Assembly: GCA_043808305.1 (NCBI GenBank)
Contig: JAZDFB010000082.1
Location: forward strand, 1 to 27,533
Direction: 5' to 3'
From: JBBAAP01 sp043808305
GTDB taxonomy: Bacteria > Planctomycetota > MHYJ01 > JACQXL01
DNA length: 27,533 nucleotides
Below are positions 19,495 to 26,127 of the stretch, piece after piece. The notes beneath the pieces were generated by a model. The model made no database searches. It had not been told where the DNA came from and was given only the letters and a program-made list of their open reading frames with translations. The first letter of the stretch is position 1. Each line of letters begins with the position of its first letter. Made by a program: the position numbers and the translations under genes.

Positions 19495-20055
19495 CTATTC
19501 CAGATAACCCCGGGCTTTAGCTTTGCCGAAAATCTTTTCCAAGATTTCCAGTTGCCGCTCCCACATCTCCAAGCTGTCCTTAACGCTATGGTCGTCATAC
19601 CCCAACAGGTGCAATAACCCATGCACGCAATAAAGAACTATTTCACCGTCCGTTGGAATCTTACGCCGGCGCGACTCCTGATATGCTTTTTCTACAGACA
19701 CTATTATTTCCCCGAACTCGCCCATACTTCGGCAGTTTGTGAAATTACTGCCGGGTATGGTCGGCTGTAATTCGTTGCACTCAAACAGCCGAACCATAGA
19801 ATCATTTTCGGACATCGGGAATGCAATTACGTCCGTTATCCTGTCCCGTCCCAGAAACTTCCGGTTAATATCTTTTATCCTGGCGTTATCCACCAGCACC
19901 ACGCTTAATAAGATTTTTTTACCGCAAAGACGCAAAGTTTTATTATTTGATTCTTCTTTTAAAGTATAATTAAACGTCCGTTTGATGATGGACGCCACCT
20001 TTGCTCTATCTTTTCGCAGATACCGGGTCAGGAATTTTATATGAATGCGATTCAT
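19495..20055 (-). CDS. ybeY: YbeY endoribonuclease / rRNA maturation factor with two inserted segments
   Basis: YbeY is a metal-dependent RNase needed for 16S rRNA 3'-end maturation and ribosome quality control. The metal-site motif HGLLHLLGYDDH is at residues 145-156, and RITDVIAFP (72-80) matches the family's TDVLSFP strand. The protein has 186 residues against about 150 usual. The excess sits in two places: residues about 36-48 (NNKTLRLCGKK, encoded by a GACGCAAAG motif) and residues about 86-112, encoded by the double-hairpin element. Both keep the frame, and the conserved blocks on either side remain intact. The ATG lies 7 nt after the prfB stop, suggesting translational coupling; the AAGGAG upstream is inside prfB, about 15 nt away. 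The product is probably functional, since all catalytic residues are present. Confidence 0.9.
   Translation of the reverse strand: MNRIHIKFLTRYLRKDRAKVASIIKRTFNYTLKEESNNKTLRLCGKKILLSVVLVDNARIKDINRKFLGRDRITDVIAFPMSENDSMVRLFECNELQPTIPGSNFTNCRSMGEFGEIIVSVEKAYQESRRRKIPTDGEIVLYCVHGLLHLLGYDDHSVKDSLEMWERQLEILEKIFGKAKARGYLE
19722..19797 (-). repeat. Double-hairpin palindromic element inserted in frame in ybeY
   Basis: In coding (minus) orientation: stem A TCGGCTGT/ACAGCCGA with a 16-nt loop, 8-nt spacer CCATACCC, stem B GGCAGT/ACTGCC with a 10-nt loop; core 19731-19792 (62 nt). Stem A extends by ATGG/CCAT and stem B by CCATAC/GTATGG. It encodes MVRLFECNELQPTIPGSN and TNCRSM, nearly the same peptide as the copy in leuS. 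Confidence 0.9.
19921..19937 (+). repeat. GACGCAAAG motif inside ybeY
   Basis: The plus strand reads ACCGCAAAGACGCAAAG. Read in the ybeY frame it gives TLRLCGK, within an extra stretch absent from typical YbeY proteins. Related copies lie at 20071-20090 and 17231-17257. Confidence 0.5.
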
Positions 20056-20062
20056 TTCAAAT

Positions 20063-21173
20063 TTATTTTGCTCCTTGCGTCTTAGCGGTAAGAAATGATT
20101 TCACGAACCCCCCTATTTCACCGTCCAAGACTTTATTGATATTACCGGTTTCAAAATCCGTCCGGTGGTCCTTGACCAGGGTGTAAGGATGCAGGACATA
20201 AGAACGTATCTGGTAGCCCCAGGCGATTTCGCCCTTGGCGCCGTAAATTTTCTTGAAGACATCCTGCTGTTCCTTGTGGGCCAGCGCATTCAACTTGGAA
20301 GCCAGCAGTTTCATGGCGGTGTTTTTATTATTATGCTGGGAACGCTGGCTCTGGCACTGGACCACGATGCCGGTAGGCAGGTGCGTAATGCGGACGGCCG
20401 ATGCGGTTTTGTTGACGTGCTGTCCGCCCGGCCCGCCGGCGCTGTAAGTGTCGATTCTCAGTTCGTTCTCAGCGAAGGTGGTTATTTCCTTGGCCTCTAT
20501 TTCCGGAATCACATCCACCGCCGCGAATGAAGTATGCCTTTTTTTATTGGTATCGAAAGGCGACAGCCGGACCAGCCGGTGTACGCCGATTTCCGATTTA
20601 AGGAACCCGAAAACATAATGGCCTTTGATATAAAGCGTCGCCCGCCTTATGCCCGCCTCTTCGCCGGACAATGAATCAATCAGCTGGGCGCTCCAACCCT
20701 GGATGTCGCAATACCTTGAGTACATCCGCAAAAGCATATCCGCCCAGTCGCAGGCATCCGTTCCGCCCGTGCCGGCGTGCACGTTCAGAAACGCATCGCT
20801 GATATCGTCCGTCCCTGAAAAATATGAACACAACTCCAGGTCGGCTACCTGGGTATCCATCCTGTCCAGTTCCCGGGCGATGTCGTTAACCGTGCGCTCG
20901 TCTTTTTCCCGCTCGGCAATTTCAGCCAGCGCTATCAAATCAGATGCCTCATTATGCGCCTTGCGGTAAGGCAGAACTATTTCCCGGGCGTATTTCAACT
21001 GCTCGACCTTATGGCGGGCGGATTCCTGGTTATCCCAGAAACCGGTTGCGGACATTTCTTCTTCCAGCTGTTTCAGGATTGACGACTGCTTGATGATGTC
21101 AAAGAGAACTCCCCAGCGTATTAAGGCGTGAAAGTAATTCCTCGGCGCGGACCATCAGCGGACTCTTGGGCAT
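20063..21173 (-). CDS. prfB: Peptide chain release factor 2 (RF2), expressed by programmed +1 frameshift
   Basis: RF2 ends translation at UGA and UAA. The stop-reading SPF motif is in RLSPFDTNKKRHTSFA, and GGPGGQHVNKT carries the GGQ that triggers peptide release. The zero frame starts at ATG 21173 (AAAGG 9 nt upstream) and reads 24 codons, MPKSPLMVRAEELLSRL then NTLGSSL, to TGA at 21101-21099. The +1 frame continues from GAC (21100-21098) as DIIKQSSILKQLEEE then MSATGFWDN to TAA 20063-20065. The total is 369 residues, as expected for RF2. The CTTTGAC slip site and upstream GGGGAG match the classical arrangement. Calling the ORF from the internal ATG at 21055 would cut about 40 residues. RF2 level thus regulates its own synthesis. 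It is followed at once by ybeY. Confidence 0.93.
20071..20090 (-). repeat. GACGCAAAG-like motif at the 3' end of prfB
   Basis: The minus strand reads TACCGCTAAGACGCAAGGAG, two changes from the ybeY motif. It encodes the last residues (LTAKTQGAK) and also supplies the AAGGAG upstream of ybeY. Short and possibly coincidental. Confidence 0.35.
21099..21114 (-). promoter_or_regulatory. RF2 autoregulatory frameshift site
   Basis: The minus strand reads GGGGAG-TTCT-CTT-TGA-C. A Shine-Dalgarno-like GGGGAG sits 4 nt before the slippery CTT codon, and the 25th codon is TGA. In E. coli prfB the order is AGGGGG-TAT-CTT-TGA-C with TGA as codon 26. When RF2 is scarce, slow reading of UGA allows the slip from CUU to UUU. 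Confidence 0.92.
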
Positions 21174-21232
21174 AAATTATAACCTTTCGCTATTATGATA
21201 TTCCCACTCTATACTTATATTTCTACCCCCTT

Positions 21233-21256
21233 CGTGGCGCCTAAAACGCCACTACG
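21233..21256. repeat. Hairpin in the prfB / tRNA-Leu spacer
   Basis: CGTGGCG pairs with CGCCAC-T-ACG around a 7-nt loop. It lies between the tRNA-Leu 3' end and the prfB start. No T-run follows on the minus strand. Confidence 0.4.
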
Positions 21257-21261
21257 GGATA

Positions 21262-21296
21262 AGAAACTCTAAACTCGCTACGCTCGTAGAGTTTCT
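21262..21296. repeat. Hairpin just downstream of tRNA-Leu
   Basis: AGAAACTCTA and TAGAGTTTCT form a perfect 10-bp stem around a 15-nt loop containing CTCGCTACGCTCG. It begins 3 nt after the tRNA. It could be a processing signal, a weak terminator, or a member of the dispersed palindromes: the loop shares CGCTACGCTC with the leuS element. Confidence 0.5.
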
Positions 21297-21298
21297 AA

Positions 21299-21381
21299 TG
21301 GGCGAGGAGGGAGTTGAACCCTCACGGGGGTAACCCCAGTGGTTTTTGAAACCACCCTGTCTGCCATTCCAGCACACGCCC
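21299..21381 (-). tRNA. tRNA-Leu(CAA)
   Basis: On the minus strand: acceptor GGGCGTG/CTCGCCC with one T-T mismatch at pair 6, discriminator A73 as expected for leucine, D stem CTG/CAG, and anticodon arm GTGGT-TTCAAAA-ACCAC giving CAA. There is a long variable arm of class II type and a T arm GAGGG-TTCAACT-CCCTC. CCA is not encoded. It reads UUG codons. It lies between the kinase gene and prfB on the same strand. Confidence 0.92.
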
Positions 21382-21421
21382 CGTTACGCCGCTTTCTTTA
21401 GGAAAGAGCGGGATAACGGGG
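21379..21421. repeat. Long hairpin between the kinase stop and tRNA-Leu
   Basis: CCCCGTTA (21379-21386) pairs with TAACGGGG (21414-21421), and an inner stem CCGCTTTC/GAAAG-A-GCGG closes the loop. Its outer arm overlaps the first three tRNA bases. A role in releasing the tRNA from the kinase message is possible. Confidence 0.55.
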
Positions 21422-21427
21422 AATGTC

Positions 21428-22567
21428 CTATTTCCTATATCTCCTAAACTTCCTCCTGACAACGCCTGTTACTTTTGATATTCTGGAAGGGACCCTTATA
21501 TGCGGCCTGGGTTGATCCGGTTCGACCAACACCTGTCCGGACATAGCCGCGTATAAATCCCGCATCAGTTCGCCCGGATCCTGGTAACGCTCGTCACGGT
21601 TCTTGGCCATCATTTTCATAATGATATAATTGGCGGTCAGCGAAACGTTGGCATTGCGCTGAATCGGCTGGACCGGTTCTTCGTTAACATGCTTGGCAAC
21701 GACTTCCAGAGCAGTCGCGCCGCGGAACGGCAAATCGCCCACCACGCAAAAATATAACGTTACGCCCAGCGAGTATATATCACTGCGGATATCCAGGTCC
21801 TCGCGCCGCTGGGCTTGTTCCGGTGAAAGGTAGGCCGGCGTCCCGGCCAGTATCCCCTTAACCGCGGGCGAACCGGTTTCCGATACGGCAATCTGGGCCA
21901 GGCCTAAATCACACAGCTTGGCTTTTTCCTCTTCATCAATCAGGATATTCCGCGCCTTGATGTCGCGATGGACCAGGTTGTACTTGTGCGCGTGTTCCAG
22001 CGCCTGGGCGATGTCGTAGATTATCCGCATAGCCCGTTGCTCGTCCAACGCGCCCTCGCGCTTGATAAAATCCTCAAGCGTCAATCCTTCCACAAATTCC
22101 ATCACGAAATAAAACAAACCCTGGTACTCGCCCACGTCGATGCCCTGGACGATATTCGGGTGGTTCAGCCATGCCGACATCCGTGCTTCTTTGAAAAAAC
22201 GCTTGGTGAACTTCTCATCATCCGAAAGCTGGGGCGACAGGACCTTAATCGCCACGGCCCGGCCCATGCTCAGCTGAAGCGCCTTGTAAACCATACCCAT
22301 AGCCCCCTGTCCGACCTTGCCCAGAATCTGGTAGCCGGGCAATTCGTGGATGCCGCCTTCGGCGCCCTGTACCCGGAAAATATGCCTGACCTGTTGGTCG
22401 GTCAGATACCCTTTGTCAATCATTATCTCACCCAGCTTTTTGGGCTTGACGCCCATATCCCGGATTTTTTGCTGTATTTCCAAGCAATCCTGGATCCGCT
22501 CCGGCGTGGTATAAAGCAGTTTCACCGCCAGCGAGCCAAACGACAGATCTTTTATTCCTTCAGCCAT
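21428..22567 (-). CDS. PknB-type Ser/Thr protein kinase, soluble
   Basis: Residues about 1-70 resemble the GspE/MshE N-terminal fold (KKLGEIMIDKGYLTDQQV), a common sensor or docking part. The kinase domain spans about 78-345: Gly loop GKVGQGAMGMVY, ATP-binding Lys108 in AVAIKVL, catalytic HRDIKARN (Asp202), metal-binding DLG (220-222, replacing DFG), activation-loop end GTPAYLSPE (about 232-240). Lys-Ala-Arg-Asn stands where Lys-Pro-Glu-Asn is usual. No membrane segment is present; the tail is strongly basic (RRKFRRYRK). All catalytic residues are present, so it should be active. AAAGG lies 7 nt before the ATG, inside a palindrome (22571-22586). The PilZ gene is 68 nt upstream on the same strand. 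Substrates unknown. Confidence 0.93.
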   Translation of the reverse strand: MAEGIKDLSFGSLAVKLLYTTPERIQDCLEIQQKIRDMGVKPKKLGEIMIDKGYLTDQQVRHIFRVQGAEGGIHELPGYQILGKVGQGAMGMVYKALQLSMGRAVAIKVLSPQLSDDEKFTKRFFKEARMSAWLNHPNIVQGIDVGEYQGLFYFVMEFVEGLTLEDFIKREGALDEQRAMRIIYDIAQALEHAHKYNLVHRDIKARNILIDEEEKAKLCDLGLAQIAVSETGSPAVKGILAGTPAYLSPEQAQRREDLDIRSDIYSLGVTLYFCVVGDLPFRGATALEVVAKHVNEEPVQPIQRNANVSLTANYIIMKMMAKNRDERYQDPGELMRDLYAAMSGQVLVEPDQPRPHIRVPSRISKVTGVVRRKFRRYRK

Positions 22568-22570
22568 AAT

Positions 22571-22586
22571 TATACCTTTAGGTATA
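22571..22586. promoter_or_regulatory. Palindrome TATACCT-TT-AGGTATA upstream of the kinase
   Basis: The 7-bp arms are perfect. The minus-strand arm includes the AAAGG Shine-Dalgarno sequence of the kinase, so pairing in RNA could hide the ribosome site. The same core TACCT-N2-AGGTA occurs at 23247 and 23439. Operator and RNA hairpin are both possible. Confidence 0.5.
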
Positions 22587-22635
22587 TTTATATTATTTTA
22601 AAGCATTTTCAGCAAAGACAATTAGACCAAACGCC

Positions 22636-23136
22636 TTAATACCGCTCGGTCCATACCCCAATGCTCATAGGAACATTAATCCCTTTTTTGTGGGCATACC
22701 GGCAACCCAGACAAACGGGTTTCAGACCTTTAGACTTGCCCAGCGACTTCTTTATTTCGCGTTCCATATTAGACTGGTTGCCCAGGAACTTAACCAGATG
22801 CCTGACACGTTCCGCTGAATCAGAACTCATTGCTGTAAACCTAACACCCACCTGGTAAGTGTTAAACGGCTTGAACTGTTTGGACCAGACCACCTGGCCG
22901 TAGGCCCTGAGCGGCTTAGCGCCCAGTGCCGGCACGCTGATATTGAAAGACATTTTTTTGCCCGGCTCCGCCTGGTCGTTGTCAAGCAACTTCACCCCGG
23001 TAGCGCTGATATTGATAATCGGCAAAACCTTGTCATTGTTAAGAAAAGCAAATAATCCGCCAGGGGCCGATGTCGCCTTAGCGCCGACCAACCCGTAGCG
23101 TGATTGTTGCCGCTTATTGGATTTTCGTGTCGCCAT
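22636..23136 (-). CDS. PilZ-domain protein (c-di-GMP binding type)
   Basis: The protein has 166 residues from ATG 23136, chosen because AAAGGAG lies 8 nt upstream; an in-frame ATG at 23223 adds 29 residues with no such site. The two PilZ ligand motifs are present: RQQSR (9-13, the RxxxR motif) and NISATG (42-47, the [D/N]xSxxG motif). The barrel continues through YGQVVWS and YQVGVRF (94-100). The C-terminal part (NMEREIKKSLGKSKG, CLGC) is not part of the domain, and its two nearby cysteines are unexplained. c-di-GMP binding is inferred from the motifs. The gene precedes the kinase, possibly forming a signalling pair. Confidence 0.88.
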   Translation of the reverse strand: MATRKSNKRQQSRYGLVGAKATSAPGGLFAFLNNDKVLPIINISATGVKLLDNDQAEPGKKMSFNISVPALGAKPLRAYGQVVWSKQFKPFNTYQVGVRFTAMSSDSAERVRHLVKFLGNQSNMEREIKKSLGKSKGLKPVCLGCRYAHKKGINVPMSIGVWTERY

Positions 23137-23246
23137 ATTGCGTTCTCCTTTCATTTTATCAACCACCTTATTAACCTTATTTGATTTAACATAGCCCGTT
23201 ATAAAGTCAAGATATATTATCACCGTGTGAGCAAAATCATTTATAA

Positions 23247-23258
23247 TACCTTGAGGTA
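23247..23258. promoter_or_regulatory. Palindrome TACCT-TG-AGGTA
   Basis: The second copy of the TACCT-N2-AGGTA core, immediately upstream of the MITE-like element and about 110 bp before the PilZ start. Confidence 0.4.
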
Positions 23259-23261
23259 AAG

Positions 23262-23388
23262 CCGTTTAGTCACCCGATGGGGAGTCCGCTCCCTAGACCC
23301 TGAGGAGTCTTGGGATAGGTTGTGAACCCCGATGGCCATCGGGGCCATCCCGCCGTAGCGGGACAAGAACCCTCACGGGTAAACGGCT
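23262..23388. mobile_element. MITE-like 127-bp element with imperfect terminal inverted repeats
   Basis: The ends are AGCCGTTTA (23262-23270) and TAAACGGCT (23380-23388), a perfect 9-bp inverted repeat. Further in, CCCG-N3-GGG recurs on both sides with a 4-nt offset. The centre contains the family-2 palindrome. It has no coding capacity. No target-site duplication was found, so mobility is an inference. Confidence 0.45.
23318..23363 (-). repeat. Family-2 palindromic repeat, copy 2
   Basis: The reverse complement reads TCCCGC-TACG-GCGGGA, TGGCCCCGATGGCCATCGGGG-like inner hairpin, then TTCACAACC. It shares both ends with 19040-19095 in inverted orientation, while the inner hairpin is replaced. 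Confidence 0.65.
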
Positions 23389-23418
23389 CCGAACTCCCCT
23401 CTGGGGAACAACCTTATA

Positions 23419-23477
23419 ATATAAATACTTTAGTATAATACCTGAAGGTATAACATCATATAAATACTTTAGTATAA
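23419..23477. repeat. 20-bp direct repeat, two copies, 39-bp period
   Basis: ATATAAATACTTTAGTATAA occurs identically at 23419-23438 and 23458-23477. Each copy contains the palindrome ATACT-TT-AGTAT, and a TACCT-GA-AGGTA palindrome lies between them. The second copy ends 1 bp before the leuS -35 box, so a bound protein would touch polymerase. Confidence 0.7.
23438..23451. promoter_or_regulatory. Palindrome ATACCT-GA-AGGTAT upstream of leuS
   Basis: The third copy of the TACCT-N2-AGGTA core, with 6-bp arms. It sits between the two 20-bp direct repeats. Confidence 0.45.
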
Positions 23478-23478
23478 G

Positions 23479-23506
23479 TTGACAAGCCTGGATTATGTTA
23501 TAGTAT
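23479..23506 (+). promoter_or_regulatory. leuS promoter
   Basis: TTGACA (23479-23484) is a perfect -35. The -10 is TAGTAT (23501-23506) at 16-bp spacing, or an extended TG-T-TATAGT (23496-23504) with short spacing. Transcription would begin only a few bases before the ATG at 23519, and no Shine-Dalgarno sequence is present, so the message may be nearly leaderless. Confidence 0.6.
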
Positions 23507-23518
23507 GCAAAACCTTTT

Positions 23519-26089
23519 ATGAAGTATGATTTCAACGTCGTAGAACAACGCTGGCGCGAATACTGGGCCAAAACCGGACTATTCAATACCAGCCCGAATC
23601 CGACTGCAAAATTCTATATGCTGGAGATGTTCGCTTATCCTTCAGGCGACATCCATATCGGGCATTTCCGTAATTATACCATCGGCGACGCCTATACCCG
23701 GTATAAGAAGATGTGCGGCTGCGACGTGATGCACCCGTTCGGCTGGGACGCTTTCGGCCTGCCGGCCGAGGAGGCGGCTATCAAGAATAAACTCCACCCG
23801 CGGGACTGGACTCTTAATAATATCAGTACCTCGCGTGAAACGCTTAAAACCCTGTCCATCAGCTACGACTGGAACCGCGAGGTGATAACCTGCCTGCCGG
23901 ATTATTACAAGTGGACGCAGTGGATTTTTACGGTGCTCCATAAACGTGGGCTGGCTTATCAGGCGGATTCGCTGGTCAACTGGTGCCCATCCTGCAAAAC
24001 GGTTCTGGCCAACGAGCAGGTGGAAAACGACGGCTCCTGCTGGCGATGCCATTCCATAGTAACCAAACGCAATCTTAAACAGTGGTTCTTCCGGATTACT
24101 GACTATGCGGAACGATTGCTCAGGGACACAGATAAGCTGGCCCAGTGGCCGGAAAACATTAAAACGATGCAACGCAACTGGATAGGCCGGAGCGAAGGGA
24201 CGGAAATCATATTCCCCATTCCTGATTCTGAATACAAACTCCCCGTATTCACTACGCGCATAGACACTATATTCGGAGTGACATTTGTGTCCATTGCGCC
24301 GGAGCATCCGTGGGCCATGAAAATCACCAACCCGCAGAATAAATCGTCGGTTGAGGAATATATCAAAAAGGCGACCAATAAAACGGACTGGGAGCGCTCG
24401 GCCGAGGGCGAAAAAGACGGCGTTTTCACCGGCACATACGCTTTAAACCCGCTTTCCGGCGAAAAGATTCCTATCTGGGTGGCTGATTACGTCCTGCCTC
24501 ATTACGGTACCGGTGTGGTCATGGCCGTGCCGGCCCACGACCAGCGGGATTTTGATTTTGCCAAAAAGTATAATCTTCCTGTCAAAACAGTCATCAATCC
24601 TAAAAACGGCAATCTGGCGGAACCACTAGTTCGGCTGTTAGAGCAGAGCGAGTTACAGCCGACTATAGGTGGCAGTAATTCGCTACGCTCAAACTGCCAG
24701 CCTATCAAGGAGGCATACGCCGATTTGGGTGTTATGGCTAATAGCGGACAGTTCAACGGACTGACATCTGAGCAAGGCATTGCAAAGGTCACTGAATTCC
24801 TGGTCCAGAAAAAATGGGGCAATAAAAAAATTAATTACCGCTTGCGGGACTGGCTGATATCGCGCCAGAGATACTGGGGCGCGCCGATACCGATGGTCCA
24901 CTGCGGAAAATGCGGCGCGGTACCAGTGCCGGAAAAAGATTTGCCGGTGCTCCTGCCGGATGACGTCAAGGACTTTATTCCCAAGGGCCGTTCACCGCTG
25001 GCTGACGTGCCTGCATTTATTAATACCAATTGCCCTAAATGCGGCGGCCCGGCACAGCGGGACCCGGATACGATGGATACTTTCGTGTGCTCGTCCTGGT
25101 ACCACCTGCGTTATGCCGACCCGCGCAACGATGCCCAACCGTTTACTAAAGAAGCAGTCAATAAATGGCTGCCTATAGATTTGTATGTCGGCGGCGCTGA
25201 GCACGCCTGCGGGCATCTGATATATTTCCGGTTCATCACCAAAGTTCTCTTTGACGAAGGCTGGCTGAAATTTGACGAACCGGCTGTCCGGCTGTTCAAC
25301 CACGGAATGGTGCTGGACGGAAAAGGCGAGGTTATGTCAAAATCTAAAGGCAATGTCGTCTCGCCGGCCGACCTTATACGCAAAGACGGCGTGGACGTGG
25401 CCCGGATTGCCATGTTCTTCGCCGCTCCGTCTGAGGCGGAGATACTCTGGAACGATAGCGGCATTGTCGGCGCCCGAAGATTCGTGTCCCGGCTATCCGA
25501 ACTGGTTCAGGCGGTTTCGGACATCAAGAAAGACGAGTCACTGGGCGATACCAAACGGTTGGCCTCGCTGTCCGAGATGGACAAATTATACCAAAAACTC
25601 AACCAAACCATCAAGCGGGTAGCCGAGGATATCGAAGCGCTCCATTATAATACAGCCATAAGCGCGGTTATGGAACTGGTCAACCATATGTACGAAGTCA
25701 AAAACCTGCTCCGCCACCCGACCCGAGCGACGGATTATTCCGCGTTGGAAACTCTTTTGGCCAAAACGACCAGAACCGTGATACTTCTGGTGGCGCCGTT
25801 CATCCCGCACCTGGCCGAACAGTTATGGGAGTCTATCGGCGAGCGGCCCAGCATATTTAACCAAAAATTCCCCAAATATAATCCTGACGCACTCAAAACC
25901 AAGGAAGTCGAACTGGTCATCCAGATAAACGGTAAGGTCCGGAGCCGGATTACCGTTCCGGCTGAAATGCCCGAAGCCGCTTTAAAGAATATGGCCCTGG
26001 CCGACGAGAAAATCACTCAGATTCTTAAAGGCAGCCAGCCCCTCAAAGTCATTATCGTCCCGGGCAAGCTGGTAAATATCGTAGTCTGA
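23519..26089 (+). CDS. leuS: Leucyl-tRNA synthetase with an in-frame repeat insertion in the editing domain region
   Basis: It charges tRNA-Leu with leucine. 856 residues, normal for the bacterial form. HIGH is at 46-49 (PSGDIHIGHF) and VMSKS at 605-609 for ATP binding. A Cys cluster (CPSC...CWRC) lies near 160-180. The CP1 editing domain is recognisable from FTTRIDTIFGVTF and GTGVVMAVPAHDQRDFDF. Near its end, residues about 370-396 (LVRLLEQSELQPTIGGSN then SLRSNCQP) are encoded by the double-hairpin element and are nearly the same as a segment of YbeY. Normal leuS sequence resumes at EAYADLGVMANSGQFNGL. The frame is intact. The start matches the family's N-terminus although no Shine-Dalgarno is seen. 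rdgB follows after 38 nt. Confidence 0.97.
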   Translation: MKYDFNVVEQRWREYWAKTGLFNTSPNPTAKFYMLEMFAYPSGDIHIGHFRNYTIGDAYTRYKKMCGCDVMHPFGWDAFGLPAEEAAIKNKLHPRDWTLNNISTSRETLKTLSISYDWNREVITCLPDYYKWTQWIFTVLHKRGLAYQADSLVNWCPSCKTVLANEQVENDGSCWRCHSIVTKRNLKQWFFRITDYAERLLRDTDKLAQWPENIKTMQRNWIGRSEGTEIIFPIPDSEYKLPVFTTRIDTIFGVTFVSIAPEHPWAMKITNPQNKSSVEEYIKKATNKTDWERSAEGEKDGVFTGTYALNPLSGEKIPIWVADYVLPHYGTGVVMAVPAHDQRDFDFAKKYNLPVKTVINPKNGNLAEPLVRLLEQSELQPTIGGSNSLRSNCQPIKEAYADLGVMANSGQFNGLTSEQGIAKVTEFLVQKKWGNKKINYRLRDWLISRQRYWGAPIPMVHCGKCGAVPVPEKDLPVLLPDDVKDFIPKGRSPLADVPAFINTNCPKCGGPAQRDPDTMDTFVCSSWYHLRYADPRNDAQPFTKEAVNKWLPIDLYVGGAEHACGHLIYFRFITKVLFDEGWLKFDEPAVRLFNHGMVLDGKGEVMSKSKGNVVSPADLIRKDGVDVARIAMFFAAPSEAEILWNDSGIVGARRFVSRLSELVQAVSDIKKDESLGDTKRLASLSEMDKLYQKLNQTIKRVAEDIEALHYNTAISAVMELVNHMYEVKNLLRHPTRATDYSALETLLAKTTRTVILLVAPFIPHLAEQLWESIGERPSIFNQKFPKYNPDALKTKEVELVIQINGKVRSRITVPAEMPEAALKNMALADEKITQILKGSQPLKVIIVPGKLVNIVV
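24626..24705 (+). repeat. Double-hairpin palindromic element inserted in frame in leuS
   Basis: Stem A TCGGCTGT (24631-24638)/ACAGCCGA (24655-24662), 16-nt loop; spacer CTATAGGT; stem B GGCAGT (24671-24676)/ACTGCC (24693-24698), 16-nt loop; core 68 nt. Extensions TAG/CTA and ATAGG/CCTAT pair, though their sequences differ from the other copies. Same orientation and phase relative to the gene as in ybeY. Confidence 0.92.
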
Positions 26090-26127
26090 TTGCCAGAGAA
26101 TCGGCTTGATCAGTTTACAACTTCATT

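Larger units (their letters stand above)
23137..23518. other. Divergent regulatory spacer between PilZ and leuS
   Basis: 382 bp without a gene. It holds two TACCT-N2-AGGTA palindromes, a MITE-like element (23262-23388), a 20-bp direct repeat with 39-bp period (23419-23477) and the leuS promoter. Controls for both divergent genes should lie here. Confidence 0.8.

Noticed and set aside
19495..20055. ybeY as inactivated by insertions
   Set aside because: Both inserts keep the frame, and the HGLLHLLGYDDH metal site and other conserved strands are intact.
20063..21173. prfB as a pseudogene because of the in-frame TGA
   Set aside because: The TGA sits in a complete programmed frameshift signal, and the +1 frame gives full-length RF2.
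21262..21296. Rho-independent terminator after tRNA-Leu
   Set aside because: The stem is strong, but no run of T follows it on the minus strand.
21968..22639. Plus-strand open frame of 223 codons
   Set aside because: It is the shadow of the kinase gene, whose catalytic motifs are clear on the minus strand.
23137..23223. Longer PilZ start at 23223
   Set aside because: The extra 29 residues lack a ribosome site and domain similarity; ATG 23136 has AAAGGAG at good spacing.
23293..23586. Minus-strand open frame of 97 codons upstream of leuS
   Set aside because: It crosses the leuS promoter, the repeats and the leuS start; the translation shows no domain.
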